From Nemertoderma westbladi (taxonomy: Eukaryota; Xenacoelomorpha; Nemertodermatida; Nemertodermatidae), in contig JAUCBJ010002358.1 of assembly GCA_032718475.1 (NCBI GenBank), forward strand, positions 1 through 53,953: 53,953 bases of DNA, written 5' to 3'. Both the position numbers and the translations under genes were made by a program. The notes under the pieces are model-generated. The model did not search any database, was not told the DNA's origin, and worked only from the letters and a program-made list of their open reading frames with translations. This document shows, piece by piece, positions 31,107 through 40,816 of this stretch. Every line of letters starts with the position of its first letter. Positions within the stretch are counted from its first letter, which is position 1.

Positions 31107-31582
31107 TACCTGCATGCATCAGATTACTGCTGTACTGATACCAGTAGACAGCGACTACAGTGTTGGAAGAGTAAAACACTACCGGTACTGATAAAGTGGA
31201 TGACAGTTGTGGATAGGCCTATAATAAATTATTGAATTTATCAGTACCGGTACCAACAGGTTATCACTACACCCTATACAGATTATGTTGCATTTCTGAC
31301 TAATATTACTAGTCAACTACTGTATGTGTTATTAGTTTGCGATGTATAGGATGTTTCGCAATACCAGTACATCTATATTAGAATGATATCGAGAATACTT
31401 ACTGTACATGTTACGTCTACGTCATATTGTTAAATGTGTATGGTTAACCTAGCGCAATTGACTCTTTTTTAGAGAACTTGTTGTAAAAAATTTATATTTT
31501 ATTATATTTTTATATTAACATCAAGATCATCACCAAAATAAAATTATATTATATCCCATCACATTACAATCTTACAGTAAAC
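31107..31582. other. Polinton intergenic DNA, remainder of tandem copy 2 then AT-rich spacer
   Basis: Up to about 31218 this is the second copy of the 419-bp repeat. The rest is AT-rich with no gene, just beyond the 3' end of the minus-strand gene at 31583. A convergent transcription terminator would be expected here but none is obvious. Confidence 0.5.
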
Positions 31583-32158
31583 CTACAGTACATCTTCCAC
31601 CGCAGTTATTTCTTTCTGTTTATCACCTGACTCAGTTAAACGCTTCGTTACATACCCTCCAACCCTTTTCGCTGAGCAGTACCTCAGACAGTTATCCCTT
31701 GTGTTTAAGTGGAAACTACATTTATCTTCTACTGTAGTTAATTGATCGTGGAAGCGACAGGGGGTTAAATAGTTGTAATATAGTCGATATATTCCCAATT
31801 TCTCCATCGAATTTGGAGCGAGAACATCTAGTTTGGAAACTAATATTGCCTGCTTTATCAACCCAAATACATGAATATTTTTTTTATATTTTAAATGTCT
31901 CTTCATGTATTTTTTAAAGTCATCTTGCGAAATGTCGCTGTAATCCCAAGGTAAATGCGAAGTCATGTCCCGTAAATTGTTTACGTGGGCTACATCTAAT
32001 GCTGATAACTTAATATTAGGTGGGGCTTTAATTAAAAACGTCTTTACATTAGTTTTGGTGTAATTAGAATCGAATATAGCAAATTCTTTAAATACTACGG
32101 GATACTTCTTATTGTCTATCGTATAATATTGAAAATCAACAAAAATAATATTATCCAT
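31583..32158 (-). CDS. Conserved Polinton protein with a DFQ motif and a Cys/His cluster
   Basis: 191 codons, ATG start. The N-terminus is a hydrophobic strand ending VDFQYYT followed by FKEFAIFD; the middle is basic. The C-terminal third has TPCRFHDQL, CSFHLN, then CLRYCSAKR, a likely metal-binding cluster. A full-length homologue of the same length lies in the neighbouring relic (43185-43775), so the family is conserved among these elements. The Asp-rich N-terminal strand recalls RNase-H-fold nucleases, but no catalytic set can be assigned. It follows the protease gene by 31 bases and is the last gene of the right-arm set. Function unknown. Confidence 0.75.
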   Translation of the reverse strand: MDNIIFVDFQYYTIDNKKYPVVFKEFAIFDSNYTKTNVKTFLIKAPPNIKLSALDVAHVNNLRDMTSHLPWDYSDISQDDFKKYMKRHLKYKKNIHVFGLIKQAILVSKLDVLAPNSMEKLGIYRLYYNYLTPCRFHDQLTTVEDKCSFHLNTRDNCLRYCSAKRVGGYVTKRLTESGDKQKEITAVEDVL

Positions 32159-32189
32159 TTTATCTGATAAACAAAAGTTAAATGATTAA

Positions 32190-32642
32190 TTACAACGCTT
32201 GTTGGTTTATTTTATAATAATTAACAAGCCATTTATATAATATTATTTCATTTATTTCTACATTATTTGTAAACGCTCTCATTGGATAGTTTGTGTCAAT
32301 TCGATTTACTAAGTAATAGAGACAGTATAGGCCGCATGTGGTCCTCCTTGGGTCTTGAAATTGTTTGCGAGTAGTACGCCACCTCGCTGAATTTTTCTCA
32401 AGCCATTTTTCAATACATCTGTTTGGATATTTTGGTCCAAACGAATCAAATACTTCGGCTTCATTATCTCGTATATATATAGCGATCCAATGAATCCCGG
32501 GCAGATGCTCTTTATCGGTATTTACTATTAACCCATAATCTCTCCGCTTATTATTATCTAATTTAGGTAATTTGTTAGCTGGAAACGCACCCAAATAGTG
32601 ACCACCCACTGGAAACATATCAAGGTCCTCTGTAGATAACAT
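32190..32642 (-). CDS. Adenain-like cysteine protease (virion maturation)
   Basis: 150 codons, ATG start two bases after the capsid stop. Catalytic set visible: His51 in HWIAIYI, Asp66 in VFDSFG, Gln94/96 before the active Cys, Cys103 in TTCGLYCLYYL. This is the C48/adenovirus-protease layout. In adenoviruses and Polintons the enzyme processes capsid and core proteins during assembly. It is a little short compared with adenain (about 200) but typical of Polintons. The frame is intact. Confidence 0.9.
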   Translation of the reverse strand: MLSTEDLDMFPVGGHYLGAFPANKLPKLDNNKRRDYGLIVNTDKEHLPGIHWIAIYIRDNEAEVFDSFGPKYPNRCIEKWLEKNSARWRTTRKQFQDPRRTTCGLYCLYYLVNRIDTNYPMRAFTNNVEINEIILYKWLVNYYKINQQAL

Positions 32643-32644
32643 AC

Positions 32645-33904
32645 TTAATCGATATGTATTTCTTTCCTGCTATTTAAACTTAATGATTGATCATAAATAT
32701 TAAAAATGATTACATTTATGGTCTCAACCAACGGCTCGGCAAATCTTAATTTTAATTGACCGTTAGTATATATCGATGGCTGCGGATCTCTAACATAGCT
32801 GTCGGCGGTTAGGTCCCAGGATATGAGGGGGCAATTACCTAAGTAGGTTTCATGGTCTATATTATTACCTCCATAACCGTTAATATATGTATTAATGTTT
32901 TTCATTAATTGAGTATACTCAAAAATGTATGTTCCATCTGTAAAATTAGGCTCGTATATTACTCCACCTACTGGAAGACCGTCTACAATCAGTTCCGCAC
33001 GTCTAAGATTAAAATGTTCAAATTTTAAGGGGTTACTAATTAATTCTCCAGAATAAGCGTTATTTGTTATAAAACCGATAATAACTAATTTGGGTTTTTT
33101 ACCATCAAATATGTTTGTTTGGGTGTAATTTGTGGTTTGAGCGGGAATAGTAAATGTAGTAACCTCTTTCTTTTGAAATTGATATTCAATATCGTAACTC
33201 TCTAAACCTTTTAGGTGACTGCTTTCTATTACCGGATTAACCTCCATTCTAGGGATTAGGATCTTTACTTCATCTAATTCTAGCCGAAGATTTGTCACGG
33301 CGTTTGCGTTTGGAGTGATTTTAAAAATAAACGAATTTGATACTTTTCTAAAATGCATTCTTAAATCATACCTGGGTTGTATTATTTTACTTTCAGTATC
33401 AAAATCAATCGTCAATCCACTTACAAATTGCATTTGTTTACTAAAGGCATCGCCAATAGGATGCGCGCCAGGATTAATTTCATTTCCGTGTTCGGATAAA
33501 GGCTGACGAAAGCCGCCCGCCCCCAGTAACCCATTTTTATCCTCGTAAGTTGTAAATAATAAATTGGATAAGTACGACTTGTAGAAATAATGGTTATTGC
33601 TATTTTCAACCTGCTTCTCATTAAGGTCTATTTTAATATCACTCCACATAGTCTCTGAAGGGTAATTCAACATATAAATATGGGAGTTTTCAAGTCGTCT
33701 ATCCCACCGTACAGTACATTTTGTAATTAATAACGCATCTTGCAGTTTCGTATAGAATTCATTGGATCTTGGTATAAGGAACGTGACCTCCCTAGATTCA
33801 CTTCGGAGATTAGATACTGGGTAAATTGTTTCATAATGCTTTGCTTTAAATTCAGTCTGTATTGGCTGTGTAGAAAATAAATCTAATTCCTTAATAATTG
33901 ACAT
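32645..33904 (-). CDS. Major capsid protein (double jelly-roll)
   Basis: 419 codons, ATG at 33904, intact. It belongs to the Polinton/adintovirus capsid family often annotated as F54H12.2-like in invertebrates. The N-terminal half has a Leu-Asp-Leu-Phe start, a YPVSNL strand and a GAGGFRQPL loop. The second half has TTFTIPAQ, SNPLKFEHFNLRRAEL and a YEPNF strand, the same blocks seen in the fragment at 1-343. It would form the hexon-like capsomer trimers. Its 5' end overlaps the core-like gene by 14 bases, and the protease starts 2 bases after its stop. Confidence 0.9.
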   Translation of the reverse strand: MSIIKELDLFSTQPIQTEFKAKHYETIYPVSNLRSESREVTFLIPRSNEFYTKLQDALLITKCTVRWDRRLENSHIYMLNYPSETMWSDIKIDLNEKQVENSNNHYFYKSYLSNLLFTTYEDKNGLLGAGGFRQPLSEHGNEINPGAHPIGDAFSKQMQFVSGLTIDFDTESKIIQPRYDLRMHFRKVSNSFIFKITPNANAVTNLRLELDEVKILIPRMEVNPVIESSHLKGLESYDIEYQFQKKEVTTFTIPAQTTNYTQTNIFDGKKPKLVIIGFITNNAYSGELISNPLKFEHFNLRRAELIVDGLPVGGVIYEPNFTDGTYIFEYTQLMKNINTYINGYGGNNIDHETYLGNCPLISWDLTADSYVRDPQPSIYTNGQLKLRFAEPLVETINVIIFNIYDQSLSLNSRKEIHID

Positions 33905-34469
33905 TATTAAAAAATACTTTTTCGCAGTGTTTCAGTTTGCCTTTTTTTATTTTTCTATTTTTACTACGCCGATGATGTATGTTCATAGACATTGGTCTAG
34001 TAGGTCGCTTTAAATCTCTATAAACTTTTTCTACAACAGATCTGGTTGATGGTTTCATTTTATTTAATGCTTTATTAATAACCGTATTAGCCTGCTGATG
34101 TAAGACCCGCTTACCTTTTGGTATTACGTGTTGTCTCATAAATTTTGTGGTAAATGGTAAAGCTTTTTGTAACACTTTTTTTGCTAATGGCTTACCAAAT
34201 TTTTTCAATGTAGATTAAGCGTCTGTAAATATACCTTCCCCGTGTTGATTTGCCCGCATACCTCTACGATAACGCTGAAAACGACGTTGTTTTAAGTTTG
34301 GACCAAATGCTCCAATTTGTTGTCCGTAAGGGTCAATATATGAACCACCTCGAAAAACAGGAACTTGCGTCGAGCCTCTCATACTTCTACCGCCTTTAAA
34401 AACAGCAAGATTAGATTCTGCACCACCATATTGAGGTTTACTGTATCTTTGAAATAAATCGGAATCCAT
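33891..34469 (-). pseudogene. Basic core/precursor-like virion protein, one in-frame TAA
   Basis: The ATG at 34469 starts an 84-codon frame (Gly/Arg rich, VFRGG and VFKGG motifs, then an Arg-rich stretch). It ends at TAA 34215-34217, but the same frame continues with no ATG (the next codon chosen would be TTG) through a Lys-rich region to 33891, 192 codons in all. In Polintons an N-terminal VFRG segment followed by a basic, amphipathic C-terminus is a single gene, thought to resemble adenovirus pVI/pVII. The absence of any ATG downstream of the TAA supports one broken gene. It lies just upstream of the capsid gene. Confidence 0.6.
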
Positions 34470-34568
34470 TTTAATTTATTTTTTTAAAGTGTAATGTAAT
34501 AGATGTTGTCCCGTATTCAAAATTCAAATCTTTTCCTTCTTTGTCTGTTATTTCAATATGAATGTATG

Positions 34569-35315
34569 TTATCTTATATGATTTTTTACAGGGATATAAT
34601 GAATTGTATCCTTGACAAATTCTTTATTTATTACACTACCATATTTCACGTCATCAGGTATCGCGACACGACGAAGCAAAGCTAAGCCAAAATCATTAAT
34701 ATATTCATTTTCAATTATATTAGTAGTCACGTACATGTTCGATTTAGGTTCTGGAATAGAATTGGGTGGTTGGGAACATAAAAATACCATCTGGTAAGCT
34801 TTTTCTTCATTTCCGATAACCTTTATTAAATAACCCTTTATGTTATTTTTCGTCTTCAAAATAATTTTAAAATTTGGATTTAAATTCGCACCGAGATTAT
34901 TTTCAGTAATTCCAAAATAATAGGCTAATTGTTGACCTATAAATAACTCTCGTACAGTTTTCCCTAAAATAAATTGCAACCTATTTTGCTGAGTATTTTC
35001 AACTATTTGTAATTTATCTTTCAACGCCCCAGTGTTAAAATAATCTATAATGTCATTGATACTGTAGAACAAGCCAGATGGAAGTGTATCCTCAAAATGT
35101 TTTTTCCCTTTTTTTAATAAAATAACATTCTCTACATTGTTATACATGGACGGCAACGTAGCTAAGTAAAATATACTTTTTATACCTACCACCCAGTTTT
35201 CGTTTGGATTTATAGGTAAGGCTCCATGAAAATTGATCTGATAATTACTAGCGCTATTGCGGGGAAAATCAATTGGACAGGAGTTACTTGGTAGTCTAAC
35301 GTAGAATTCATCCAT
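34569..35315 (-). CDS. Penton/vertex-like minor virion protein B
   Basis: The true start is the ATG at 35315 (a GTG three codons upstream is not needed); 248 codons. The N-terminal domain has LPSNS...FPRNSASNYQ...WVVGI, a pattern shared with the upstream paralogue and with 43855-44652. The remainder is beta-rich with a DIIDYFN helix. Polinton minor capsid candidates of this type are predicted to form vertices or spikes; which of the two genes is the jelly-roll penton cannot be told by eye. Its start overlaps the end of the previous gene by 8 bases (ATGGATGA). Confidence 0.7.
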   Translation of the reverse strand: MDEFYVRLPSNSCPIDFPRNSASNYQINFHGALPINPNENWVVGIKSIFYLATLPSMYNNVENVILLKKGKKHFEDTLPSGLFYSINDIIDYFNTGALKDKLQIVENTQQNRLQFILGKTVRELFIGQQLAYYFGITENNLGANLNPNFKIILKTKNNIKGYLIKVIGNEEKAYQMVFLCSQPPNSIPEPKSNMYVTTNIIENEYINDFGLALLRRVAIPDDVKYGSVINKEFVKDTIHYIPVKNHIR

Positions 35316-36180
35316 CACCCCCACCGCGTATTAACTTAAGTGTTATAACAGTGCGACCTCCGCTAAAATTAATTAATTCGCCTTGCCCGTCACGTAAAGT
35401 AATTAATATTGTTTTTAGTTTTTTATTCAACAATGGGTAATAGCAAATGCTCTCGTATTAGTGATTAATATATTTTCGATTTAATTGTGTTAATGGACAG
35501 GTTCTTAAGAGCGGAGCTAAAGCGTCGCCAACAAATGAGCTCTTAATAATATCTGTGTATATGAAAATTATATCTTTATTACGAGTTATATTCGTGGGAG
35601 CTGGAAAATCTAAAATCCCAATTTCCGAAATTTTTGGTCCACTATAATTTAAAATTAATATCGGCTGTTCTATATTGCTTAATTCATCCACTGTAGTAGT
35701 ACTGTATATATCCCAATTCGGAATATCCGGATGATTCTGAACCAATAACAGTATTAAGCCTAGAATTTGTATTAAATCACCGCATATACTTAATTGTATT
35801 TTTTTCAACTTTTTAGGAAATTTAAATTTAATTCTAGAATTATTTGTATTAAAAATGAATTGGAAATCTCTATATTTCGCTTCAGAATTAAACAGTTTAT
35901 TTATATCATCAATAATGACTTGAATAGAGCTATGCATACCAGGAAATAAACTATATAATTTGGCATCTTTTGCATCTACCCCGATTGACAGTGAGATTTG
36001 AGTTTGCAGTGTAATATTACTGTATGTTGCTTGGTATTGTAGCTCGGCAAGCCCAATTTTAGCGTTTGGACCAATATATAATTCTTCGGCTAAATCAACA
36101 GTAAACTCGCTAGGATTATTATTGGGATAAGTGTTTAATGAGCTATCTGAAAGTAGAGTGATATATGTATCTGTGGCCAT
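35308..36180 (-). pseudogene. Penton/vertex-like minor virion protein A, one in-frame TAA
   Basis: The ATG at 36180 opens 240 codons to TAA 35458-35460. The same frame then continues to TGA 35308-35310, adding the conserved tail (a LNKKL strand, ITLRDGQG, FSGGRTVITL). The homologue at 44655-45266 has the same tail without this stop, which shows that the TAA is a lesion. The full frame is exactly 291 codons. The N-terminus (LLSDSSLNTYPNNNPSEF...IGLAELQY) matches the pattern of protein B. A conserved FIYTDII-x-SS block is near residue 215. Confidence 0.75.
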
Positions 36181-36499
36181 TATTATTATTATTTAAGCTC
36201 TCTCTACTTGACTCCTTTGTACATACAGTATAATGTTAAATTATAGACATCTGTGACCACGTTCATTGTCGCATCTTCTACAGTATATGCGAGGGATCAA
36301 TATTTTACTGGCTTTATTTAAAGCGGATGAACTATAGATATAGTAATATCATTCGAGTTAATATTGATTAATTACGGACATATGTGACCAAAATGAATTA
36401 ATATACAGTATAAACCTAAGCTTATTGAATATGCTGTACCCACGACTGTTTCTTGGATCCGATGAATCGGACTAAATATTCTTTCTTCCCATTGCGTAC
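36181..36499. other. Polinton intergenic spacer
   Basis: AT-rich; contains TATA-like runs upstream of the penton-like gene A (minus strand). No gene seen. Confidence 0.5.
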
Positions 36500-37507
36500 T
36501 CATTCTTTAAGTTTGCCAATATTTTTGTCAATTGGAAGATAAATATTACTATTCGGGTGGACCTTTTGGAGTTTGTATGAATAAAATGAGCCATTTATTA
36601 TAGCTCCAGCGCTGTCCTTAATATCGAACATTACCGCTGGTACTCTATCCAATCTGACCTGATGAATAATAAATAATTCACGTGTCCATTGTTCTCGATA
36701 GCCTTTAGCAAAAGCAGTACGAGCGATAGATAATCGTACTGTATCTCCAACTTTAAATTTTATTTTCTTATGATTAATCCGTCTATATTTCCCATATAAT
36801 CTATTCATTAATTCAGTTTCATTAAATTTATTAACTTCAATGGGAGTCATTTGTATTGTCCTATGATATGACCTATTATAAGCCGAGATAAGCTTAGGTA
36901 AAATTTTTATCCAAACATTATTTCCCCGTTGCGTGAAAATTTTGAACATCTTTGTTTTTAATGTTCTATTGAATCTCTCGACAATAGCCGCCTTATTCAC
37001 AGAGTACATTACGTAATACTGTATACCTAACGTATCTAAATATTTCCTTACAGATTTATTTAGAAACTCAGAACCTTGATCAGTCGCGATTCTGTTTGGT
37101 TTTCCTTTCTGGAATATTTTTTGCAATATACTAATAATTTCAATACCCTTTTTTGTTTTCATACAAGCAAAAGCAAGCCGGCTGAAGGCATCAATACATG
37201 TTAATATATAGTTATAATTATTATTTTGCGATTTATATTGCTGCATATCCACCAAATCTATCATATATATATCTTTTAACCCTCCCGTAAATATTTTAGA
37301 TGTTGGATAATGATGTCTACGTGGAGTGTGAAGGGAGTATGTCTTTTGCCCGCTCAACCATTTCTGGGCTTGAGCTGGTTTGATGTTTGCAGCTTTTGCT
37401 AATTTTGCGACACTTGCAAAACCCGCTGGGGATGAAGGATCTAAATAAATTCTTAACAGTTTTTTGTCTAAGCTTCGGCTTAAAATCGGTTTCATCTTGC
37501 GTGGCAT
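36500..37507 (-). CDS. Polinton retroviral-type integrase (DDE)
   Basis: 335 codons, ATG at 37507, intact. The N-terminal helical region ends QKWLSGQKTYSLH, a Polinton hallmark. The RNase-H-fold core carries Asp84 (IDLVDM), Asp143 (TDQGSEF) and Glu177 (IVERFNRTLK). The C-terminal part is basic and beta-rich (KVGDTVRLS, then a chromo-like segment). It joins element ends to the target and makes the 6-bp duplication observed at the flanks. It is placed between the pX-like and penton-like genes as in other Polintons. Confidence 0.95.
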   Translation of the reverse strand: MPRKMKPILSRSLDKKLLRIYLDPSSPAGFASVAKLAKAANIKPAQAQKWLSGQKTYSLHTPRRHHYPTSKIFTGGLKDIYMIDLVDMQQYKSQNNNYNYILTCIDAFSRLAFACMKTKKGIEIISILQKIFQKGKPNRIATDQGSEFLNKSVRKYLDTLGIQYYVMYSVNKAAIVERFNRTLKTKMFKIFTQRGNNVWIKILPKLISAYNRSYHRTIQMTPIEVNKFNETELMNRLYGKYRRINHKKIKFKVGDTVRLSIARTAFAKGYREQWTRELFIIHQVRLDRVPAVMFDIKDSAGAIINGSFYSYKLQKVHPNSNIYLPIDKNIGKLKE

Positions 37508-37725
37508 CTTTTCGACAACCGCAAGTAATATGTATATTCAAATCTCTTATAAAGGGCATCACCGTAAGAACAACTGAAATTTTTTAATTATTTTCTTTGA
37601 AGTTTTGAAGGGTTTTCTTTTTGTAGTATTTACTCTAGGTATATCTTGAGGTTTTAAATCAGTAGCTAACGGTTTACTCGATACTAAATATAATTTTCTA
37701 AATGTTACTCCTGTTTTAACCATTA

Positions 37726-38108
37726 TTACCATCCATGGTTAATTTTTTTCGCAATAGCTGCTCCAGCGGCGGCGGCACCAGCACTCGCGGCGAGTTTCGC
37801 ACCAATGCCGAGTAAGGGTATTAGAAACGGTAGTATGCCTCCAGATTGATTGCTTAACTTTTTTCTGTAACTTGATATATTTTTTGTTTTACGGTTGAGT
37901 GATTTCAATACCTTCTTATAGCGGCGAATATTTCTAAATGAATGAGGGGTCAATTGTACGTTACCTTTAGAACATTTAATGCAGTATTTACAATGAGCCG
38001 TATTAATTCGTTACTCGTGGTATGGTTAATAAAATAAGTTCTTTGTTGAGGGGTAGCGCTGCGTAGAAATTCCAGTTCGTTACGATATTTCTGCACAAGT
38101 CTATTCAT
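37726..38108 (-). pseudogene. pX-like small basic/hydrophobic virion protein, one-base deletion
   Basis: The ATG at 38108 opens a frame that ends early near 37954, while the C-terminal part is in the next frame from 37953. The total length, 383 bases, is one short of 128 codons, and the junction is an A run near 37966. The joined pattern is familiar in Polintons: a helical N-terminus, a LKGN...SF segment, a Lys/Arg-rich stretch, then GGILPFLIPLLGIG and a Gly/Ala tail. Adenovirus pX/mu and pVI share the basic-plus-hydrophobic character. The C-terminal half alone has no ATG. Confidence 0.7.
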
Positions 38109-38145
38109 TGTTGCAACATTATTGAAAATTGTTACAAAATATTAA

Positions 38146-38823
38146 TTATTTATTATTATTATTATTATTTTCGCTACGTTTATAGTCAATGTAATTTTTA
38201 ATGTAACAATTATGATTACGAAATATATCCGATCTAAATCTTAAATGTTTGGGTGTTTCCTGTCGTAAATCAATTAAGAAATGCGAAAATGGTTCAATAG
38301 TCGCATCTTGATAGGAATCTACTAAAAATTTGGTCTGCCCTGGTAACATCTGCTTCGCGAAATTTAAAACCGATAAACTGTCTCGCGGATTTTTCATCAA
38401 TACTAAAGTATGGCTATTAATTGATCTTGTGCGGTTATGCTTCCCACCGTAAAACATGTTTTGCGTTATAAAACAAATAAATATATTGGAATGATGAGCT
38501 ACCTTAGTAAACAATACAGTTAAAGCTGTACTGGACTCAGTTTCTGTTAACAAATCATCTATAATTAATAAATCTCGACTATTCACTAAACTATCTATAT
38601 TTTCGGGCAAACCTTTGTAAAGGTGAGTAATACCAGGAATAGTTGGGGGATTGCTCCCGTAACAATACAATACTCGCAAGGGGGCTTCGTTGAAACAACC
38701 ATTCTTGTGTTTAATTAAATTCCCCACAAATGTTGACTTTCCAGAACCAGATGGCCCAGAAATTATCATACTCGTTCCCATTTGAAAGTTTAAATTATAT
38801 GGACCTGAATTAAAGTCAGCCAT
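38146..38823 (-). CDS. DNA-packaging ATPase (FtsK/HerA type)
   Basis: 225 codons, ATG at 38823, intact. Walker A GPSGSGKST (23-31), Walker B LLIIDD (85-90), and a sensor-like FITQN. It has the small size and motif set of Polinton/virophage packaging ATPases, which pump the genome into the capsid. The C-terminus ends in an Asn-rich, repeat-encoded tail (ATT/AAT triplets) that may have grown by slippage. A TTAA MITE lies 13 bases upstream of its start and may have displaced its promoter. Confidence 0.93.
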   Translation of the reverse strand: MADFNSGPYNLNFQMGTSMIISGPSGSGKSTFVGNLIKHKNGCFNEAPLRVLYCYGSNPPTIPGITHLYKGLPENIDSLVNSRDLLIIDDLLTETESSTALTVLFTKVAHHSNIFICFITQNMFYGGKHNRTRSINSHTLVLMKNPRDSLSVLNFAKQMLPGQTKFLVDSYQDATIEPFSHFLIDLRQETPKHLRFRSDIFRNHNCYIKNYIDYKRSENNNNNNK

Positions 38824-38839
38824 TTATTATTATTATTAA

Positions 38840-39549
38840 GGGGGTGGTACACCATTTTGGTCCAAAATATGTCGAAATTTTTTTTATGGAATATTGTAAT
38901 GCACCATTGAATGGTGTTTCCAAATCTGAAAACCGCTATTTAATAGCTCTTTTAGTTTTCAAGTTATGTAAATTTCCATTTACGGAATCCTATTGAAATT
39001 ACTATTACTATGTATAATGAAAGGTCGATTATCTCCAAATATTTTTTTCATGAAATTGTCAACTTCAAAACCCTACTACTTCTACAATTTTTGAGTAATT
39101 AGTCTGAAACTTCCTGTGGGTGTCTAGATAGCCACCATGCATAAAAGTATCAGGCAACTTTTCGAATTTTTTGTTAATAAAATTTAATACTATTTATAAA
39201 AAACCTAAAAATTTGCATAAATTTGCAGCGCCACCTAGCGGAGCAGAATTATTTTAACAAAATTTCGCCTGATAGTTATGTTGCCCCATCTTTGATCTAC
39301 CATATAAAAAAAGGTTCATGTGATTAGGTTCAAAACTGTAAAAGCCTTAGGGTTTTAAGCGCAACCAAGTTTTTTTTGTTGTTAACTAGTATTAACTAAT
39401 ATTAAATAACGAAAAAAAAAAATTTTCTGACCTGTCATGTAGAATAGCATCTTAGGCACCTATATGCCAAATTTTAGCCAAAATCAAACAATTTTGAAAC
39501 GCTGAGAGTGATAAATCAAAGAGTTGTCCGAAAATGGTGTACCCCCCCC
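38840..39549. mobile_element. TTAA-flanked MITE of a second family, inserted in the Polinton
   Basis: 710 bp flanked by TTAA (38836-38839 and 39550-39553). The ends are inverted: GGGGGTGGTACACCATTTT on the left and AAAATGGTGTACCCCCCC on the right. There is no ORF of note. TTAA targets occur in piggyBac and Kolobok elements; the superfamily is not resolved. It separates the ATPase gene from the upstream RING gene. Confidence 0.85.
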
Positions 39550-39760
39550 TTAAGATATATCAACAATATAATATAATATAATATAAATATCAATATCAAT
39601 AAACCATCACCATTACTATGTATATAACAATAATTGAGGCAACTACAATATTAGAGTATTGTATATTTAATTAACATATGACACAACTACAGTATGTGAC
39701 GCTCGCTGCAACAAAAGGTGCTATTTCCAATTATAGTATAGACTCATTTTCAATGTAATT

Positions 39761-40213
39761 TCAAGCATGGTGAGCATCTTTATACGCGAAATAATGATAG
39801 ATAACATCGGCGGTTTGGAAATCACTTCCCGAGAATTTCGCGCTAATGATTTTTTTATGTTCGCTGCTAAAAAAATAAGGAATATAGTAGCAACACCGTC
39901 GTACTACATTTCTATAAAAAATATTCTCCAATATTGTAAATAAATCTCCTGGATCATTACTTTCCGCAGAAATATAAGTTATATTGCGAAGCTCTTTCCA
40001 ATAATAGGGTTGGTATCTTGCCAACTTTATATTAAACTTAGATATGGGTGCGCGACAAATAGGACAAATTTTAGAACAATAATTATTCATTTCGGAATAT
40101 TGTACAATACATTGTACGCAAGTTGCATGTTTATTTTCACATTTATAATAATCTCGATGTTGTTGCAATAACTTAGAATAGCAAACTGGACATTTTTCAT
40201 TTAAAATATCCAT
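39761..40213 (-). CDS. RING-finger protein (putative E3 ubiquitin ligase)
   Basis: 150 codons, ATG start. The N-terminal RING has Cys8, Cys11, Cys25, His29, Cys32, Cys35, Cys50 and Cys53 (CPVC...KCENKHATCVQC...CPIC), the C3HC4 type. The rest is an uncharacterised alpha-rich region with an aromatic stretch. Virus-encoded RING proteins often turn over host proteins, and some Polintons carry such accessory genes. It is the second gene of the right arm. Confidence 0.75.
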   Translation of the reverse strand: MDILNEKCPVCYSKLLQQHRDYYKCENKHATCVQCIVQYSEMNNYCSKICPICRAPISKFNIKLARYQPYYWKELRNITYISAESNDPGDLFTILENIFYRNVVRRCCYYIPYFFSSEHKKIISAKFSGSDFQTADVIYHYFAYKDAHHA

Positions 40214-40372
40214 TTTCCAAATTTTAAAGTAAATTGAAAATAATTACCTCAATACATAACAACAAACAAATCTGTTATACTGTATATACAATTACTACTA
40301 CAATTTTCGATTATTTAAAAACATCAAAATTTTATAAATAATCATAAAATATTTATAATATAGCGGGAAAAG

Positions 40373-40816
40373 TCAAGAATCAATGATATTATCAACATAT
40401 TCAACATTATCTGTTGATTCTTCAGTTTCGACAAAAGATTCTTTTGAAATCATTACAATAAAGAAAGACATAATTTCGTAGGGGCTATGCCGATTTAGCC
40501 GTATTTCAAACTTTTCACCAGCTTCGTTGTATTGTGTAATAACAATTAACACCTCTATCATGGATAATAGTAAGATATTGATTAATTTTCCCTCATGCTC
40601 AACTTTCAGGTTGTAATCTAAGAGATGAATACTATTATCAGAAGCATCAATATCAATTGAGCTTAAAACTTTCCTGGCTTTTTCAGAAAACTCAATTTTA
40701 TATTTATCATCTCCCCGACGGTAAATTGTATAATCAATAACAATATAGGCTTCACCATCTTCTGCAAAAAATGAATGCCTTACTATTGGCATAACCATAT
40801 CGGAATTAGAAGACAT
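40373..40816 (-). CDS. Uncharacterised Polinton protein, faint PC4-like pattern
   Basis: 147 codons, ATG at 40816, first gene from the right end. It has an acidic C-terminus. Near residues 17-50 a DGEAYIVIDY strand, a RRGDD turn and an IEFSEKARKVL helix recall the strand-turn-helix of PC4/p15 coactivators; a second strand-helix set follows. The likeness is weak. No known family assigned. A TATATAAT-like run lies upstream. Confidence 0.45.
   Translation of the reverse strand: MSSNSDMVMPIVRHSFFAEDGEAYIVIDYTIYRRGDDKYKIEFSEKARKVLSSIDIDASDNSIHLLDYNLKVEHEGKLINILLLSMIEVLIVITQYNEAGEKFEIRLNRHSPYEIMSFFIVMISKESFVETEESTDNVEYVDNIIDS

Larger units (their letters stand above)
26921..31218. repeat. 419-bp tandem repeat, two copies, second copy split by a DNA transposon
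   Basis: Copy 1 begins at 26921 (GATTGTAACTGGCTCACG) and copy 2 at 27340, with clear identity over promoter-less, GC-mixed sequence. Copy 2 stops at 27549, the DNA transposon (27550-31106) follows, and the rest of copy 2 (ATCAGATTACTGCTG...GTTGTGGATAGG) resumes at about 31117. The array lies where the two convergent gene arms meet. No gene in it. Confidence 0.85.
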
